Assembly: GCF_003259835.1 (NCBI RefSeq)
Contig: NZ_QLMI01000001.1
Coordinates: 248,001-312,000 of the forward strand
Source of the DNA: Flavobacterium aquaticum
GTDB lineage: Bacteria > Bacteroidota > Bacteroidia > Flavobacteriales > Flavobacteriaceae
Direction of reading: 5' to 3'
Length of the DNA stretch: 64,000 bases
Position numbers and translations under genes: made by a program. Positions 18,161 to 27,350 of this stretch are shown here, in pieces; the first letter of the stretch is position 1, and each line of letters begins with the position of its first letter. The notes beneath the pieces are model-generated. The model was given only the letters and a program-made list of their open reading frames with translations, was not told where the DNA came from and ran no database searches.

Positions 18161-18694
18161 CTATTTTGCTTTTTGATAATAAAAAGTTCTTACCAATTCT
18201 TTTAATTTACTTTTCGCTGCATTCAATTGCGATTTCGATGTCCCTTCACTGATGCCAAGTTGTTCTGCAATTTCTTTGTGCGAATAACCTTCAATCACAA
18301 ACAAATTAAAAATCGTTTGGCATCCATCGGGAATATATTGAAGTAAATTGAGCAAATCTTCTTCTTCTAAATCGGTGACTTCATCGGCTAAGGGTTGCGA
18401 ATTGTAACTCACATCTTCCAAATACAAATTAAAGTTGATGTTCTTTTTAATTTGTAATAAGCAATTGTTCACCGTTATTTTTCGCGCCCAAGCTTCAAAA
18501 GCTAAGTCTTCTTTTAGTTGTTCTATTTTTGTGAATATGGTAAAAAATGCATCGGCCAATACTTCTTCTATTTCTTCCTCCTTTTTTAAATACCGTTTAC
18601 ACAAACGATAGAGTTTGGGTGCCATAATTTCATACACCATGCGTTGCGCTTCGCGGTGTTGTTTTCGGCAGCCTTGTATGTATTTTACATCCAT
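18161..18694 (-). CDS. ECF-type RNA polymerase sigma factor
   Basis: A 177-residue sigma-70 family factor of the extracytoplasmic-function class. Region 2 is seen in YRLCKRYLKKEEEIEEVLADAFFTIFTKI and AWARKITVNNCLLQIKK. Region 4 is in IFNLFVIEGYSHKEIAEQLGISEGTSKSQLNAAKSKLKEL. The length is normal. It heads a co-directional cluster in which the next gene starts 2 bases downstream and encodes the probable anti-sigma factor, the usual arrangement. Target promoters cannot be deduced, but ECF factors often transcribe their own operon. Confidence 0.92.
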   Translation of the reverse strand: MDVKYIQGCRKQHREAQRMVYEIMAPKLYRLCKRYLKKEEEIEEVLADAFFTIFTKIEQLKEDLAFEAWARKITVNNCLLQIKKNINFNLYLEDVSYNSQPLADEVTDLEEEDLLNLLQYIPDGCQTIFNLFVIEGYSHKEIAEQLGISEGTSKSQLNAAKSKLKELVRTFYYQKAK

Positions 18695-18762
18695 TGGTAA
18701 ACTTGCTTTTTTATATAGAGCAGAAAAGTTGGCAAAAGGTTGGGACGACTTTAAATTATTTT

Positions 18763-18795
18763 CAAAAAAAATCGCAAGCGATTAAACTTGCGATT
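18763..18795 (-). terminator. Terminator of the ABC/DUF5687 operon
   Basis: The stem AATCGCAAG / CTTGCGATT with an 8-nt loop is followed, on the minus strand, by a run of eight T. Confidence 0.8.
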
Positions 18796-18819
18796 ATAAA
18801 AGTATAAAATAATACAGTG

Positions 18820-19515
18820 TTATACGGCGAAAAACGCTTCTAATTCTTTCAATGTTTCTTCCGAAGTATTGATGTCTTTAACCACTTCACCTTTATTTAA
18901 AGCTACAATTCGATTACAAACTTCTACAGTGTGTAATAAATCGTGACTTGAAATTAAAACGGTAACATCTGGATTTTCGGCTAATTCTTTTACAATTTTC
19001 TTTAATCGGTTTACCGTTGTTGGATCTAAATTTGCAAATGGTTCATCTAAAATAACCACTTCTGGATTTCCAATTAAAGTAGCAATAATACCCACTTTCT
19101 TCATGTTTCCTTTCGATAAATCGCGAAGATATTTTTTGGTGTTTAGAATTTCGTTATTAAAAAATTCTTCATATTTTTTTAGTAAAGCGTCAACATCTGC
19201 TTTATTTTGCCCTCGTAATTCACCAATAAAATAAAAATATTCTTCAGCAGTTAAATAACCAATTAAGAAACTTTCATCTAAAAAGGCACCAGTAAAATTT
19301 TTCCAATTTTCACTTGTATTTACTACAACATTATGATTGATAATTCCACCAGTAGTTGGTTCGATTAAATCTAATAATAAACTAAAAAAAGTTGTTTTTC
19401 CAGCACCATTATTTCCTACTAGACCAAAACTTTGTCCCTTAGGAATTTCTAATTCTTGAATATTTAAAACTGTGGTAGCGTTATATTTTTTTGTAAGATT
19501 GTTTACTTGTATCAT
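18820..19515 (-). CDS. ABC transporter ATP-binding protein
   Basis: A 231-residue single ABC ATPase domain. It has Walker A GNNGAGKTT near residue 36, the signature LRDLSKGNMKKVGI, Walker B VVILDEPFANLDP and the H-loop SSHDL. The gene lies 20 bases downstream of a large membrane protein gene on the same strand, with which it must form an ABC-2 type transporter. Substrate unknown. Confidence 0.88.
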   Translation of the reverse strand: MIQVNNLTKKYNATTVLNIQELEIPKGQSFGLVGNNGAGKTTFFSLLLDLIEPTTGGIINHNVVVNTSENWKNFTGAFLDESFLIGYLTAEEYFYFIGELRGQNKADVDALLKKYEEFFNNEILNTKKYLRDLSKGNMKKVGIIATLIGNPEVVILDEPFANLDPTTVNRLKKIVKELAENPDVTVLISSHDLLHTVEVCNRIVALNKGEVVKDINTSEETLKELEAFFAV

Positions 19516-19535
19516 GATAATTTATTGGATTTAAA

Positions 19536-20999
19536 TTAATTTTTTTGTTTGTAAGCTACAATAGCATTGTATTTTTCTTTCTGAAAAATGTTTTCAATAA
19601 TCAAGAAGATTCTCGATTTGAAAAGCAATCCAAGTATTCCGAAGCAAGCAATTAAACTAATTCCGATGTAAAAATTGTCTGCTAAAAGTCCAACACCAAA
19701 TAATAAAATTGGAATAATCATTTGAGGCAAAGAGAATAACAAGGTTTTGAAATTAAAAGCTTTTTTATCTCCAAAAGCTCCTTTTGCAGACTCTAAGTCA
19801 ATAGCAGTTCTAGTATACGCACCGGTTAATAAAACTAAAAATGAATTAAACCCAATATTATATATTCCAGTTGCTAAAATTGTGATATAAACTTCCCATC
19901 CAAAATAAATGTAAAATGAAGCTAAAAACATACTAATTGCTGTTCCAATGACCATTAACCACCATTTAGAATTCAAATATTCTTTGTACGAAATGCTTTG
20001 TGTCATCATTAATTGATAATAAGAACTATCCCAACTTGGAACAAACTGTCCAAAATTAATTAGGAATCCACCTGTAACAAAAACTGCTGCAAATGCTTGC
20101 ATTACACCGCCTTTGTATATGTCTTGAGTGAAGAATATCAAACCATAAAACAAGAAAAAGAAACTCATGTATAAAGTTGTTTTTGCTCGTTTATTTCGCA
20201 TTAATAGTTTGATGTCGTTTTTTAAGAAAGTTCCTAAAGTTCCAAATTGATTCAACCAAGTTAAGTCGTTTGATGTAGCTAAATTCTTTTTAATATGTAA
20301 TCTTTCATCTAACGTTAAATCTTTTTTGAAGAAATTAAACGTGAAATAATAGATGATTATTAAGGTAGAAATTGGGAGTAAAACCATCCAAGCATGCTCA
20401 TACAGACCTTGAAAGAAAGGTTGTGTATAAATAGTAATATCAAATAAATTATAATATTGAGAAGCTATTAATCCAACAATAATTGCAGCTACAATTCCGA
20501 AGATAACATCTTTATTGTTGATTAAAATGTTTAAGAAATTGATGAATAATATTACTGTCAAAATTCCTAAATGCCAAGTAATTACGCCCAATACACTATA
20601 GCCGTTTATCAGTAAAATAATACTAAATGGAATAAAAAAGAAAGCATGTGTAGTATTGAAATAGTTTAAAACAGTTTTGCCTAAAGAAAAATGTACGATT
20701 GTGTTTTTCTTTATAGGTAAAACTAACAACGGTCTAATCGTTAATGTTGGAATTTTTTGAAAAAAATAACGCATCATCATATCGGCAAAAAGATAATAAA
20801 TCATAAACTTATTTACCGTTTGTAAAGGTTCTAAGCCTACTTTTTTTAATCCATAAAAGGCTCCAATTCCCATAAAAACAAACATTGCAGCAAAATATAA
20901 GGATATTAGCGCCATGAAAATCTTAAAAGCCAAATTGGTTTTAAACGATGCAGACCGAACAAAAGATTTCCATTCGAGAGTAAGAAAATGCTTAATCAT
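19536..20999 (-). CDS. DUF5687 family membrane protein (ABC-2 permease-like)
   Basis: A 487-residue integral membrane protein with about ten hydrophobic segments, which I recognise as the Bacteroidota family DUF5687. The first cytoplasmic stretch is MIKHFLTLEWKSFVRSASF. A charged cytoplasmic loop near residues 225-260 (FFKKDLTLDERLHIKKNLATSNDLTWLNQFGTLGTFLKNDIKLLMRNKRAKTT, within which KNDIKLLMRNKR resembles ABC-2 permease loops) separates the two halves. Its ATPase partner is the next gene. Together they look like a two-gene exporter, the second of its kind in the window. Confidence 0.78.
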   Translation of the reverse strand: MIKHFLTLEWKSFVRSASFKTNLAFKIFMALISLYFAAMFVFMGIGAFYGLKKVGLEPLQTVNKFMIYYLFADMMMRYFFQKIPTLTIRPLLVLPIKKNTIVHFSLGKTVLNYFNTTHAFFFIPFSIILLINGYSVLGVITWHLGILTVILFINFLNILINNKDVIFGIVAAIIVGLIASQYYNLFDITIYTQPFFQGLYEHAWMVLLPISTLIIIYYFTFNFFKKDLTLDERLHIKKNLATSNDLTWLNQFGTLGTFLKNDIKLLMRNKRAKTTLYMSFFFLFYGLIFFTQDIYKGGVMQAFAAVFVTGGFLINFGQFVPSWDSSYYQLMMTQSISYKEYLNSKWWLMVIGTAISMFLASFYIYFGWEVYITILATGIYNIGFNSFLVLLTGAYTRTAIDLESAKGAFGDKKAFNFKTLLFSLPQMIIPILLFGVGLLADNFYIGISLIACFGILGLLFKSRIFLIIENIFQKEKYNAIVAYKQKN

Positions 21000-21049
21000 A
21001 ATTTTTTTGATTTCTTATTTGTAGTATTTTCTTATCAAACGTTACGAAT

Positions 21050-21871
21050 TTATTTCTGAAAATTCAATTTATAAATTTCTGCTTCTAAATTCTCGGTATC
21101 ATTGTCTTCACAAAGTAAAAACTCCAATTCATTTTCTGTTTCATTATAGATTGTAATACCTTCAAATTTCTGATGTTCCGATAATAACTGAACGTCAATA
21201 ATTTCAAATGTTGGTGCATGCATAACGCCTAAAATGGTTCCTAAAACTTCCCCATCTTCATAAGTAGATGTTGTGTTTTCGGCGCAAGCCAAGAAATAAA
21301 TTTTATCGTTAACTAAAATCGCATCAGTAAAAGTAGTTTCAATATCATCTAACGTTGGTAGTGAAATCGGTACAAATCGAATGCCGTCTTCTTGGTTATT
21401 TGGAATAATAAAAATACCATTTCGACTGTTTTTTGAATTTCCTCTTTGAAACAATAACATCGTTTGATGCGCATAAATTGCGCCTTCAATGTTTAATTGG
21501 TCATCAGTAAACGAACCAACTGTTTTTAGTTTTCCATATAAAGCACTTAAATCCTGAGTTTGCAAAGCATCAGTTCCCAAATCTAAAGTAAACATGGTAT
21601 TACGTTTTTGAGTTGAACCCGAACCTAACATTATTAACTGATTTCCATGTTGCGTGATGCTTTCTAAATCTGGCTTTTCAGCTTTTTCTATGTTTTCTCT
21701 CGCTTCTTTTACCAATGGGAATTTCAGTAATAGCTTTTTTGAAATGTCATATTGGTACAAAAAATTACTCGAATCAGAAATAATAAATAAAACATTTTGC
21801 GTGTACAACAACCCAGATGGCGCTGCAATACCTTTTATAGTGAAGAGATTTGTAAGTTTGAAATTTTCCAT
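21050..21871 (-). CDS. DUF6929-like beta-propeller protein, cytoplasmic
   Basis: The 273-residue protein has no signal peptide. Repeated beta-rich segments resemble propeller blades (GIAAPSGLLYTQNVLFIISDSSNFLYQYD, DLESITQHGNQLIMLGSGS, LNIEGAIYAHQTMLLFQRGN, ILVNDKIYFLACAENT, KFEGITIYNE). I place it tentatively in DUF6929. The closing segment KFEGITIYNETENELEFLLCEDND is typical of secreted phytase-like propellers, but no catalytic residues can be named. It is divergent from the PPK2 gene and lies 50 bases from the upstream transporter operon. Confidence 0.6.
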   Translation of the reverse strand: MENFKLTNLFTIKGIAAPSGLLYTQNVLFIISDSSNFLYQYDISKKLLLKFPLVKEARENIEKAEKPDLESITQHGNQLIMLGSGSTQKRNTMFTLDLGTDALQTQDLSALYGKLKTVGSFTDDQLNIEGAIYAHQTMLLFQRGNSKNSRNGIFIIPNNQEDGIRFVPISLPTLDDIETTFTDAILVNDKIYFLACAENTTSTYEDGEVLGTILGVMHAPTFEIIDVQLLSEHQKFEGITIYNETENELEFLLCEDNDTENLEAEIYKLNFQK

Positions 21872-21956
21872 ATTTTTACCGATAACTTTATGAAGTTTTT
21901 AAGTCAGAAATTGCTCATAAAAGTACTATTTTTACATTTATTAAAAAGCAATAGAA

Positions 21957-22835
21957 ATGGAAAACATAAATATTGAAGATTTTAAAGTAAAATCAACTAT
22001 CAAATTAGCCGATTTTGCTACAAAATTAGACATCGATACCGACAAAGACCAAGAAGAATTGGCTTTAGATAAAATCCAGAAAAAATTATCAAAAAAGCAA
22101 GATGCCATGTACGCTCACAATCGTCATGCGTTCTTAATTTGCTTACAAGGAATGGATACGAGCGGAAAAGATAGTTTAATTCGTGAGGTTTTCAAGGAAT
22201 TTAATCCGCGTGGAGTAGTGGTGCATAGTTTTAAAACACCCAATTCTACCGAATTAGAGCACGATTATTTATGGCGTCATTATTTGGCTTTGCCCGAAAA
22301 AGGAAAATTCGCTGTTTTCAATCGTACGCATTATGAAAATGTGTTGGTAACAAGGGTTCATCCTGAATATATTTTGTTTGAAAACTTGCCAGGAATTGAA
22401 AAAGTGGAAGACATTACACCTCAATTTTGGGAAAATCGAATGGAACAAATGGTGAATTTTGAAAAACATATTTCGCAAAATGGAACTAAAATTTTGAAGT
22501 TCTATTTTCACATGAGTAAAGACGAACAACGTGAACGTTTATTAAAACGACTTGAAAATCCAGAAGACAATTGGAAATTCAGTACAGGTGATTTAAAAGA
22601 ACGCGAACGTTGGGATGATTACATGAAATATTACGAAGAAGCCATCAATAAAACATCAACTGATTTTGCACCTTGGTACATAATTCCAGCCGATGACAAA
22701 GGTGTTGCGAGATACATTGTAGCCAAAACCATTTGGGAAGAGATGGAAAAACTAACCGATATTACAGAACCCGAATTAGATCCAAAAGTAAAAGCGAATA
22801 TTGAAGAATATAGAAAACAATTAAAAAAAATGTAG
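21957..22835 (+). CDS. ppk2: Polyphosphate kinase 2 family protein (polyphosphate:nucleotide phosphotransferase)
   Basis: PPK2 enzymes transfer phosphate from inorganic polyphosphate to nucleotides. This 292-residue protein has Walker A in LQGMDTSGKDSL (about residues 63-74) and the lid segment downstream (KDEQRERLLKRLENPEDNWKFS). The Walker B/DRS region is replaced by FNRTHYENVLVTRVHPE. The form N-R-x-H-Y-E-x-V-L-V-x-R-V is typical of the class III group, which can phosphorylate both AMP and ADP, so I favour that class. The stop codon TAG is supplied by the palindromic repeat that follows. Confidence 0.88.
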   Translation: MENINIEDFKVKSTIKLADFATKLDIDTDKDQEELALDKIQKKLSKKQDAMYAHNRHAFLICLQGMDTSGKDSLIREVFKEFNPRGVVVHSFKTPNSTELEHDYLWRHYLALPEKGKFAVFNRTHYENVLVTRVHPEYILFENLPGIEKVEDITPQFWENRMEQMVNFEKHISQNGTKILKFYFHMSKDEQRERLLKRLENPEDNWKFSTGDLKERERWDDYMKYYEEAINKTSTDFAPWYIIPADDKGVARYIVAKTIWEEMEKLTDITEPELDPKVKANIEEYRKQLKKM

Positions 22836-22855
22836 AGACAAGTCATGACTTGTCT
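22832..22855. repeat. Palindromic intergenic repeat, copy 2
   Basis: The 24 bases (GTAG plus the palindrome AGACAAGTCATGACTTGTCT) are identical to those at 3081-3104. Here the TAG of the repeat is the stop codon of the PPK2 gene and the hairpin sits in the gap before the adenosyltransferase gene. Confidence 0.85.
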
Positions 22856-22881
22856 ATCTAATGTTAAAATTATAAAGTATA

Positions 22882-23451
22882 ATGAAAGTATACACAAAAA
22901 CTGGCGACACAGGAACCACAGCATTATTTGGAGGAACGCGTGTGCCAAAACATCACATACGAATCGAAAGTTATGGAACAGTTGATGAACTAAATTCCCA
23001 CATCGGATTAATTCGCGATCAAGACATGAGCGATTTGTACAAAAAAGTGTTAATCGAAGTCCAAGATAGATTATTTACTGTCGGAGCTATTTTAGCAACG
23101 CCACCAGAAAAAGAAACCTTGAAAAACGGTCAACCACGCTTGCAAAACCTTGGAATTGTGGAATCGGATATCGAATTTTTGGAAAACGAAATCGATACCA
23201 TGGAAGAAGCATTACCTCCAATGACACATTTTGTTTTGCCAGGTGGACATACAACCGTGTCATATTGTCATATAGCACGTTGCGTATGCCGTAGAGCCGA
23301 GCGTTTAGCAGTACATTTGAATGACATAGAGCCTACAGATGAGCGTGTAATTAAGTACCTAAACCGACTTTCTGACTATCTTTTTGTGTTGGCACGAAAG
23401 TTGTCCCATGATTTGAACGCTGATGAAGTGCAATGGATTCCTAGAAAATAG
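22882..23451 (+). CDS. Cob(I)alamin adenosyltransferase, PduO type
   Basis: The enzyme transfers adenosyl from ATP to cob(I)alamin or cob(I)yrinate diamide, making coenzyme B12. The 189-residue protein has the N-terminal ATP-binding motif KVYTKTGDTGTTALFGGTRVPK and the signature of the helical bundle, HIARCVCRRAERLAVHL. LNRLSDYLFVLAR follows near the C terminus. It follows the PPK2 gene on the same strand with the palindromic repeat in between. No cobalamin riboswitch is visible upstream. Confidence 0.93.
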   Translation: MKVYTKTGDTGTTALFGGTRVPKHHIRIESYGTVDELNSHIGLIRDQDMSDLYKKVLIEVQDRLFTVGAILATPPEKETLKNGQPRLQNLGIVESDIEFLENEIDTMEEALPPMTHFVLPGGHTTVSYCHIARCVCRRAERLAVHLNDIEPTDERVIKYLNRLSDYLFVLARKLSHDLNADEVQWIPRK

Positions 23452-23566
23452 TGTTCAGTAATCAGTTTTAAGTGTTCATTATGCCTGAAAACAATGATTA
23501 AAAGTCATGTTTTGAGTACTTAAAAAAAAACGTTCTTAAATTTTAATAAAAAAAGTAAAAAAAAAC

Positions 23567-23596
23567 TTGCCTTATTGGGTAATAAATTTATTTTTG
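23567..23596 (+). promoter_or_regulatory. Promoter of the DUF2795 gene
   Basis: TTG at 23567-23569, 19-base spacer, TATTTTTG at 23589-23596. The start codon is 22 bases further. Confidence 0.6.
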
Positions 23597-23618
23597 CATA
23601 AACTTAAATCGATAAAAG

Positions 23619-23840
23619 ATGTATTGGACATTAGAATTAGCGTCATACTTAAGTGATGCGCCTTGGCCAGCAACCAAAGATGAACTTATCGACTATGCTA
23701 TTAGAACTGGAGCTCCATTAGAAGTAGTGGAAAACTTACAGTCTATAGAAGACGAAGGAGAAATCTATGAATCAATGGAAGAGATTTGGCCTGATTATCC
23801 TACTGACGAAGATTATCTTTGGAATGAGGATGAATATTAA
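23619..23840 (+). CDS. DUF2795 domain protein
   Basis: A 73-residue acidic protein with the DUF2795 signature: a short helical domain (LASYLSDAPWPATKDELIDYAIRTGAPLEVVENLQSI) and an acidic tail (EIWPDYPTDEDYLWNEDEY). The function of the family is not established as far as I know. It has its own promoter and terminator, so it is a single-gene unit just before secA. Confidence 0.85.
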   Translation: MYWTLELASYLSDAPWPATKDELIDYAIRTGAPLEVVENLQSIEDEGEIYESMEEIWPDYPTDEDYLWNEDEY

Positions 23841-23864
23841 AAAATAAATAAACACAACAGAAAC

Positions 23865-23889
23865 AAGTCTCTTTACTGAGACTTTTTTT
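23865..23889 (+). terminator. Terminator after the DUF2795 gene
   Basis: The stem AAGTCTC / GAGACTT with loop TTTACT is followed by a T run. Confidence 0.75.
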
Positions 23890-23894
23890 GTGGT

Positions 23895-23902
23895 TATATT
23901 TG
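23895..23902 (+). promoter_or_regulatory. Candidate -7 element of secA
   Basis: TATATTTG fits TAnnTTTG, 26 bases before the secA start. The region 19-21 bases upstream is taken up by the preceding terminator and has no TTG. Confidence 0.45.
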
Positions 23903-23928
23903 CAAACCTATTTAGAAAATAAAAAATT

Positions 23929-26900
23929 ATGAGTATCATAAATTCCATATTGAAAGCTTTTGTGGGAGACAAATCGGAGAAAGATGTAAAAGCGATTCAA
24001 CCACTTATTAACAAAGTAAAATCTTTTGAGAGTGCTTTACAAGCATTATCTCATGATGAATTGCGTGCTAAAACTGCCGAATTTAAAGCTAAGATTCAAA
24101 GCGCTCGTGCTGAAAAAGATGCTAAAATTGCTTCTTTAAAGCAAGATGCAGAGCAAACACAAGATATCGATGCTCGTGAAGATATTTATGCTGAAATCGA
24201 TAAAATCGAGAAAGAAGCTTATGAAATTTCTGAGAAAGTATTAAACGAAATTCTTCCAGAAGCGTTTGCAGTTGTAAAAGAAACAGCACGTCGTTTTAAA
24301 GAAAACACTTCAATTACAGTTACTGCAACTCCAAAAGATAGAGAGTTATCAGCAACTAAATCGTATATCGCGATTGAAGGTGATAACGCTACTTGGGCAA
24401 ACTCTTGGAATGCTGCAGGAAAAGCCATCACTTGGGATATGATTCACTACGACGTTCAGTTGATTGGTGGAGTTGTATTGCATCAAGGTAAAATTGCCGA
24501 AATGCAAACTGGAGAAGGAAAAACATTAGTAGCAACATTGCCTTTATATTTAAATGCATTAACTGGAAACGGAGTGCATTTAGTAACAGTGAATGACTAC
24601 TTAGCTAAACGTGATAGTACGTGGAAAGCACCATTGTTTGAGTTCCACGGAATGACAGTTGATTGTATCGATAATCACCAGCCGAATTCTCCAGAAAGAA
24701 GAAAAGCTTACAATGCTGATATTACTTATGGAACAAATAACGAATTTGGTTTCGATTATTTGAGAGATAATATGGCACATGCTCCAGAAGATTTGGTACA
24801 ACGTAAACACAATTATGCAATTGTCGATGAGGTTGACTCGGTTTTAATTGATGATGCTAGAACACCATTAATTATTTCTGGACCAGTTCCGCAAGGAGAT
24901 CGTCATGAGTTTAATGAGTTAAAACCTAAAGTTGAAAACTTAGTAACCTTACAACGTAAATTAGCTACGGATTGTTTAACAGAAGCAAAACGTTTATTCA
25001 AAGAAGGTAATAATAAAGATGCTGGATTTAACTTATTACGTTCGTACAGAGCGTTACCAAAAAGTAAAGCCTTAATCAAATTCTTATCGGAAGAAGGAGT
25101 AAAACAATTACTTCAAAAAACCGAGAATCAATACATGCAAGATAACAACAGAGAAATGCCAAAAATTGATGAGGCATTATACTTTGTTATTGAAGAAAAA
25201 AATAATCAAGTTGAGTTAACAGATAACGGAATCCAATTTTTATCAACGGATACGGATGCTCAATTCTTCGTTTTACCAGATATTGGAACAGGAATCGCTC
25301 AAATTGAAAAAGAAAATTTAGAGCCAGAAGTTGCAGCAGAGCGTAAAGAAGAATTATTCCGTGATTTCTCAGTAAAATCGGAACGTATTCACACGTTAAC
25401 GCAGTTGTTAAAAGCTTACACTTTATTTGAAAAAGATACCGAATACGTTATCATGGACAATAAAGTAATGATTGTAGATGAGCAAACAGGACGTATTATG
25501 GATGGTCGTCGTTACTCAGATGGTTTACACCAAGCAATCGAAGCTAAAGAAAATGTAAAAATCGAAGCCGCTACTCAAACATTTGCAACCGTTACATTAC
25601 AGAATTATTTCCGTATGTACAGCAAATTAGGAGGGATGACAGGAACTGCGTCAACAGAAGCAGGTGAGTTCTGGGAAATCTACAAATTAGACGTTGTGGA
25701 AATTCCAACCAACCGTCCAATGGCTCGTAAAGATAAAGACGATTTAATTTACAGAACGGTTCGTGAAAAATTCAACGCGGTTATCGAAGATGTAGTACAA
25801 TTATCAAATGCAGGAAGACCTGTCTTGATTGGAACAACATCGGTAGAGATTTCGGAATTATTAAGCCGAATGTTAAAAATTAGAGGTATTCAACACAATG
25901 TATTGAATGCTAAAATGCACAAAAGCGAAGCAGAAATTGTAGCAGAAGCAGGAAAACCTGGAGTAGTTACAATCGCAACGAATATGGCAGGTCGTGGTAC
26001 CGATATTAAATTATCTGACGAAGTGAAAAAAGCAGGTGGTTTGGCAATTATCGGAACAGAACGTCACGATTCGCGTCGTGTTGACCGTCAGTTAAGAGGT
26101 CGTGCAGGTCGTCAAGGAGATGTGGGTAGTTCACAATTCTATGTTTCTTTGGAGGATAACTTAATGCGTTTGTTCGGTTCAGAAAGAGTAGCTAAAGTGA
26201 TGGATAAAATTGGTCTAAAAGAAGGTGAAGTAATTCAACATTCTATGATGACAAAATCTATCGAAAGAGCTCAGAAAAAAGTAGAAGAAAATAACTTTGG
26301 AGTTCGTAAACGTTTGTTAGAATATGACGATGTAATGAATGCACAAAGAGAAGTAGTATACAAAAGAAGACGTCACGCTTTACACGGAGAACGTTTGAAA
26401 GTGGATATTGCGAACATGATGTACGATACTTGCGAATTAGTAGTAGAACAAAACAAGTTGGCAGAAGATTTCAAAAACTTCGAATTTGAATTGATTCGTT
26501 ATTTTTCAATCAGTGCTCCAGTTACACCATCTGAATTTGCAAAATTATCAGCTAGAGAAATTACGGGTAAAACATACAAAGCGGTTTTAGCTCATTACGA
26601 AGAAAAAATCGCTAGAGATGCTCGCGAAGCATATCCAATTATCAAGAATGTATACGAAAATAATAATGGTCAGTACCAAAGAATCATTGTGCCTTTCACT
26701 GATGGAATAAAATCATTAAATGTGGTTACCGATTTAGAAAAAGCATATAATTCAGAAGGTCGTTCGTTAGTAGCAGATTTCGAGAAAAACATCACATTAG
26801 CAATTGTGGATGAGGCTTGGAAAAAACACTTACGTAAAATGGACGAGTTGAAACAATCGGTTCAATTAGCGGTTCACGAACAAAAAGATCCATTATTGAT

Positions 26901-27276
26901 TTACAAATTCGAAGCATTCAACTTGTTCAAGAAAATGATTGACGATGTAAATAAAGAAGTAATTTCGTTCTTGTTCAAAGGTGATTTGCCACATCGTAAT
27001 GAAAACATTCAAGAGGCAAGACAAGAAACACGTCAAGAGCAATATACTGAAACAAAAGAGGATTTAGACTCACCAGCTTCAGAAGCTAAAAAAGCAGGAG
27101 AAATGGCTAGTCAGAGACCTCAAGTAACGGAAACAATTACAAGAGAGATGCCAAAAATTAATCGTAATGACACCGTTACTATCAAACACGTAATGAGTGG
27201 AAAAAGCGAAACCATGAAATACAAAAAAGCAGAAAGCATGATTGCTTCTGGTGAATGGGTTTTGGTGAACGAATAA
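23929..27276 (+). CDS. secA: Preprotein translocase ATPase SecA
   Basis: SecA drives protein export through SecYEG by ATP hydrolysis at the inner membrane. The 1115-residue protein is longer than Escherichia coli SecA, as usual in Bacteroidota. Landmarks are Walker A MQTGEGKT (about 192-199), [22 protein letters not shown] (about 300), [18 protein letters not shown] and [12 protein letters not shown]. Residues 30-110 form a long charged insertion near the N terminus. The C terminus ends in a Bacteroidota-type tail ([22 protein letters not shown]...) and has no CxCxSG zinc motif, the part that docks SecB in Proteobacteria. Confidence 0.97.
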   Translation: MSIINSILKAFVGDKSEKDVKAIQPLINKVKSFESALQALSHDELRAKTAEFKAKIQSARAEKDAKIASLKQDAEQTQDIDAREDIYAEIDKIEKEAYEISEKVLNEILPEAFAVVKETARRFKENTSITVTATPKDRELSATKSYIAIEGDNATWANSWNAAGKAITWDMIHYDVQLIGGVVLHQGKIAEMQTGEGKTLVATLPLYLNALTGNGVHLVTVNDYLAKRDSTWKAPLFEFHGMTVDCIDNHQPNSPERRKAYNADITYGTNNEFGFDYLRDNMAHAPEDLVQRKHNYAIVDEVDSVLIDDARTPLIISGPVPQGDRHEFNELKPKVENLVTLQRKLATDCLTEAKRLFKEGNNKDAGFNLLRSYRALPKSKALIKFLSEEGVKQLLQKTENQYMQDNNREMPKIDEALYFVIEEKNNQVELTDNGIQFLSTDTDAQFFVLPDIGTGIAQIEKENLEPEVAAERKEELFRDFSVKSERIHTLTQLLKAYTLFEKDTEYVIMDNKVMIVDEQTGRIMDGRRYSDGLHQAIEAKENVKIEAATQTFATVTLQNYFRMYSKLGGMTGTASTEAGEFWEIYKLDVVEIPTNRPMARKDKDDLIYRTVREKFNAVIEDVVQLSNAGRPVLIGTTSVEISELLSRMLKIRGIQHNVLNAKMHKSEAEIVAEAGKPGVVTIATNMAGRGTDIKLSDEVKKAGGLAIIGTERHDSRRVDRQLRGRAGRQGDVGSSQFYVSLEDNLMRLFGSERVAKVMDKIGLKEGEVIQHSMMTKSIERAQKKVEENNFGVRKRLLEYDDVMNAQREVVYKRRRHALHGERLKVDIANMMYDTCELVVEQNKLAEDFKNFEFELIRYFSISAPVTPSEFAKLSAREITGKTYKAVLAHYEEKIARDAREAYPIIKNVYENNNGQYQRIIVPFTDGIKSLNVVTDLEKAYNSEGRSLVADFEKNITLAIVDEAWKKHLRKMDELKQSVQLAVHEQKDPLLIYKFEAFNLFKKMIDDVNKEVISFLFKGDLPHRNENIQEARQETRQEQYTETKEDLDSPASEAKKAGEMASQRPQVTETITREMPKINRNDTVTIKHVMSGKSETMKYKKAESMIASGEWVLVNE

Positions 27277-27296
27277 TCGAAAATCATAAATAAGTG

Positions 27297-27330
27297 AATC
27301 CTCAATTACATAAGTAGTTGGGGATTTTCT
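27297..27330. terminator. Terminator between secA and the convergent gene
   Basis: The 13-bp stem AATCCTCAATTAC / GTAGTTGGGGATT (two G-T pairs) with ATAA loop is followed by a T-rich run. Confidence 0.7.
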
Positions 27331-27350
27331 TTTGATATTAATCAAAAAAG

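Noticed and set aside
23452..23618. Possible cobalamin riboswitch near the adenosyltransferase gene
   Set aside because: Neither the gap before nor after the gene shows a B12-box or enough paired structure.
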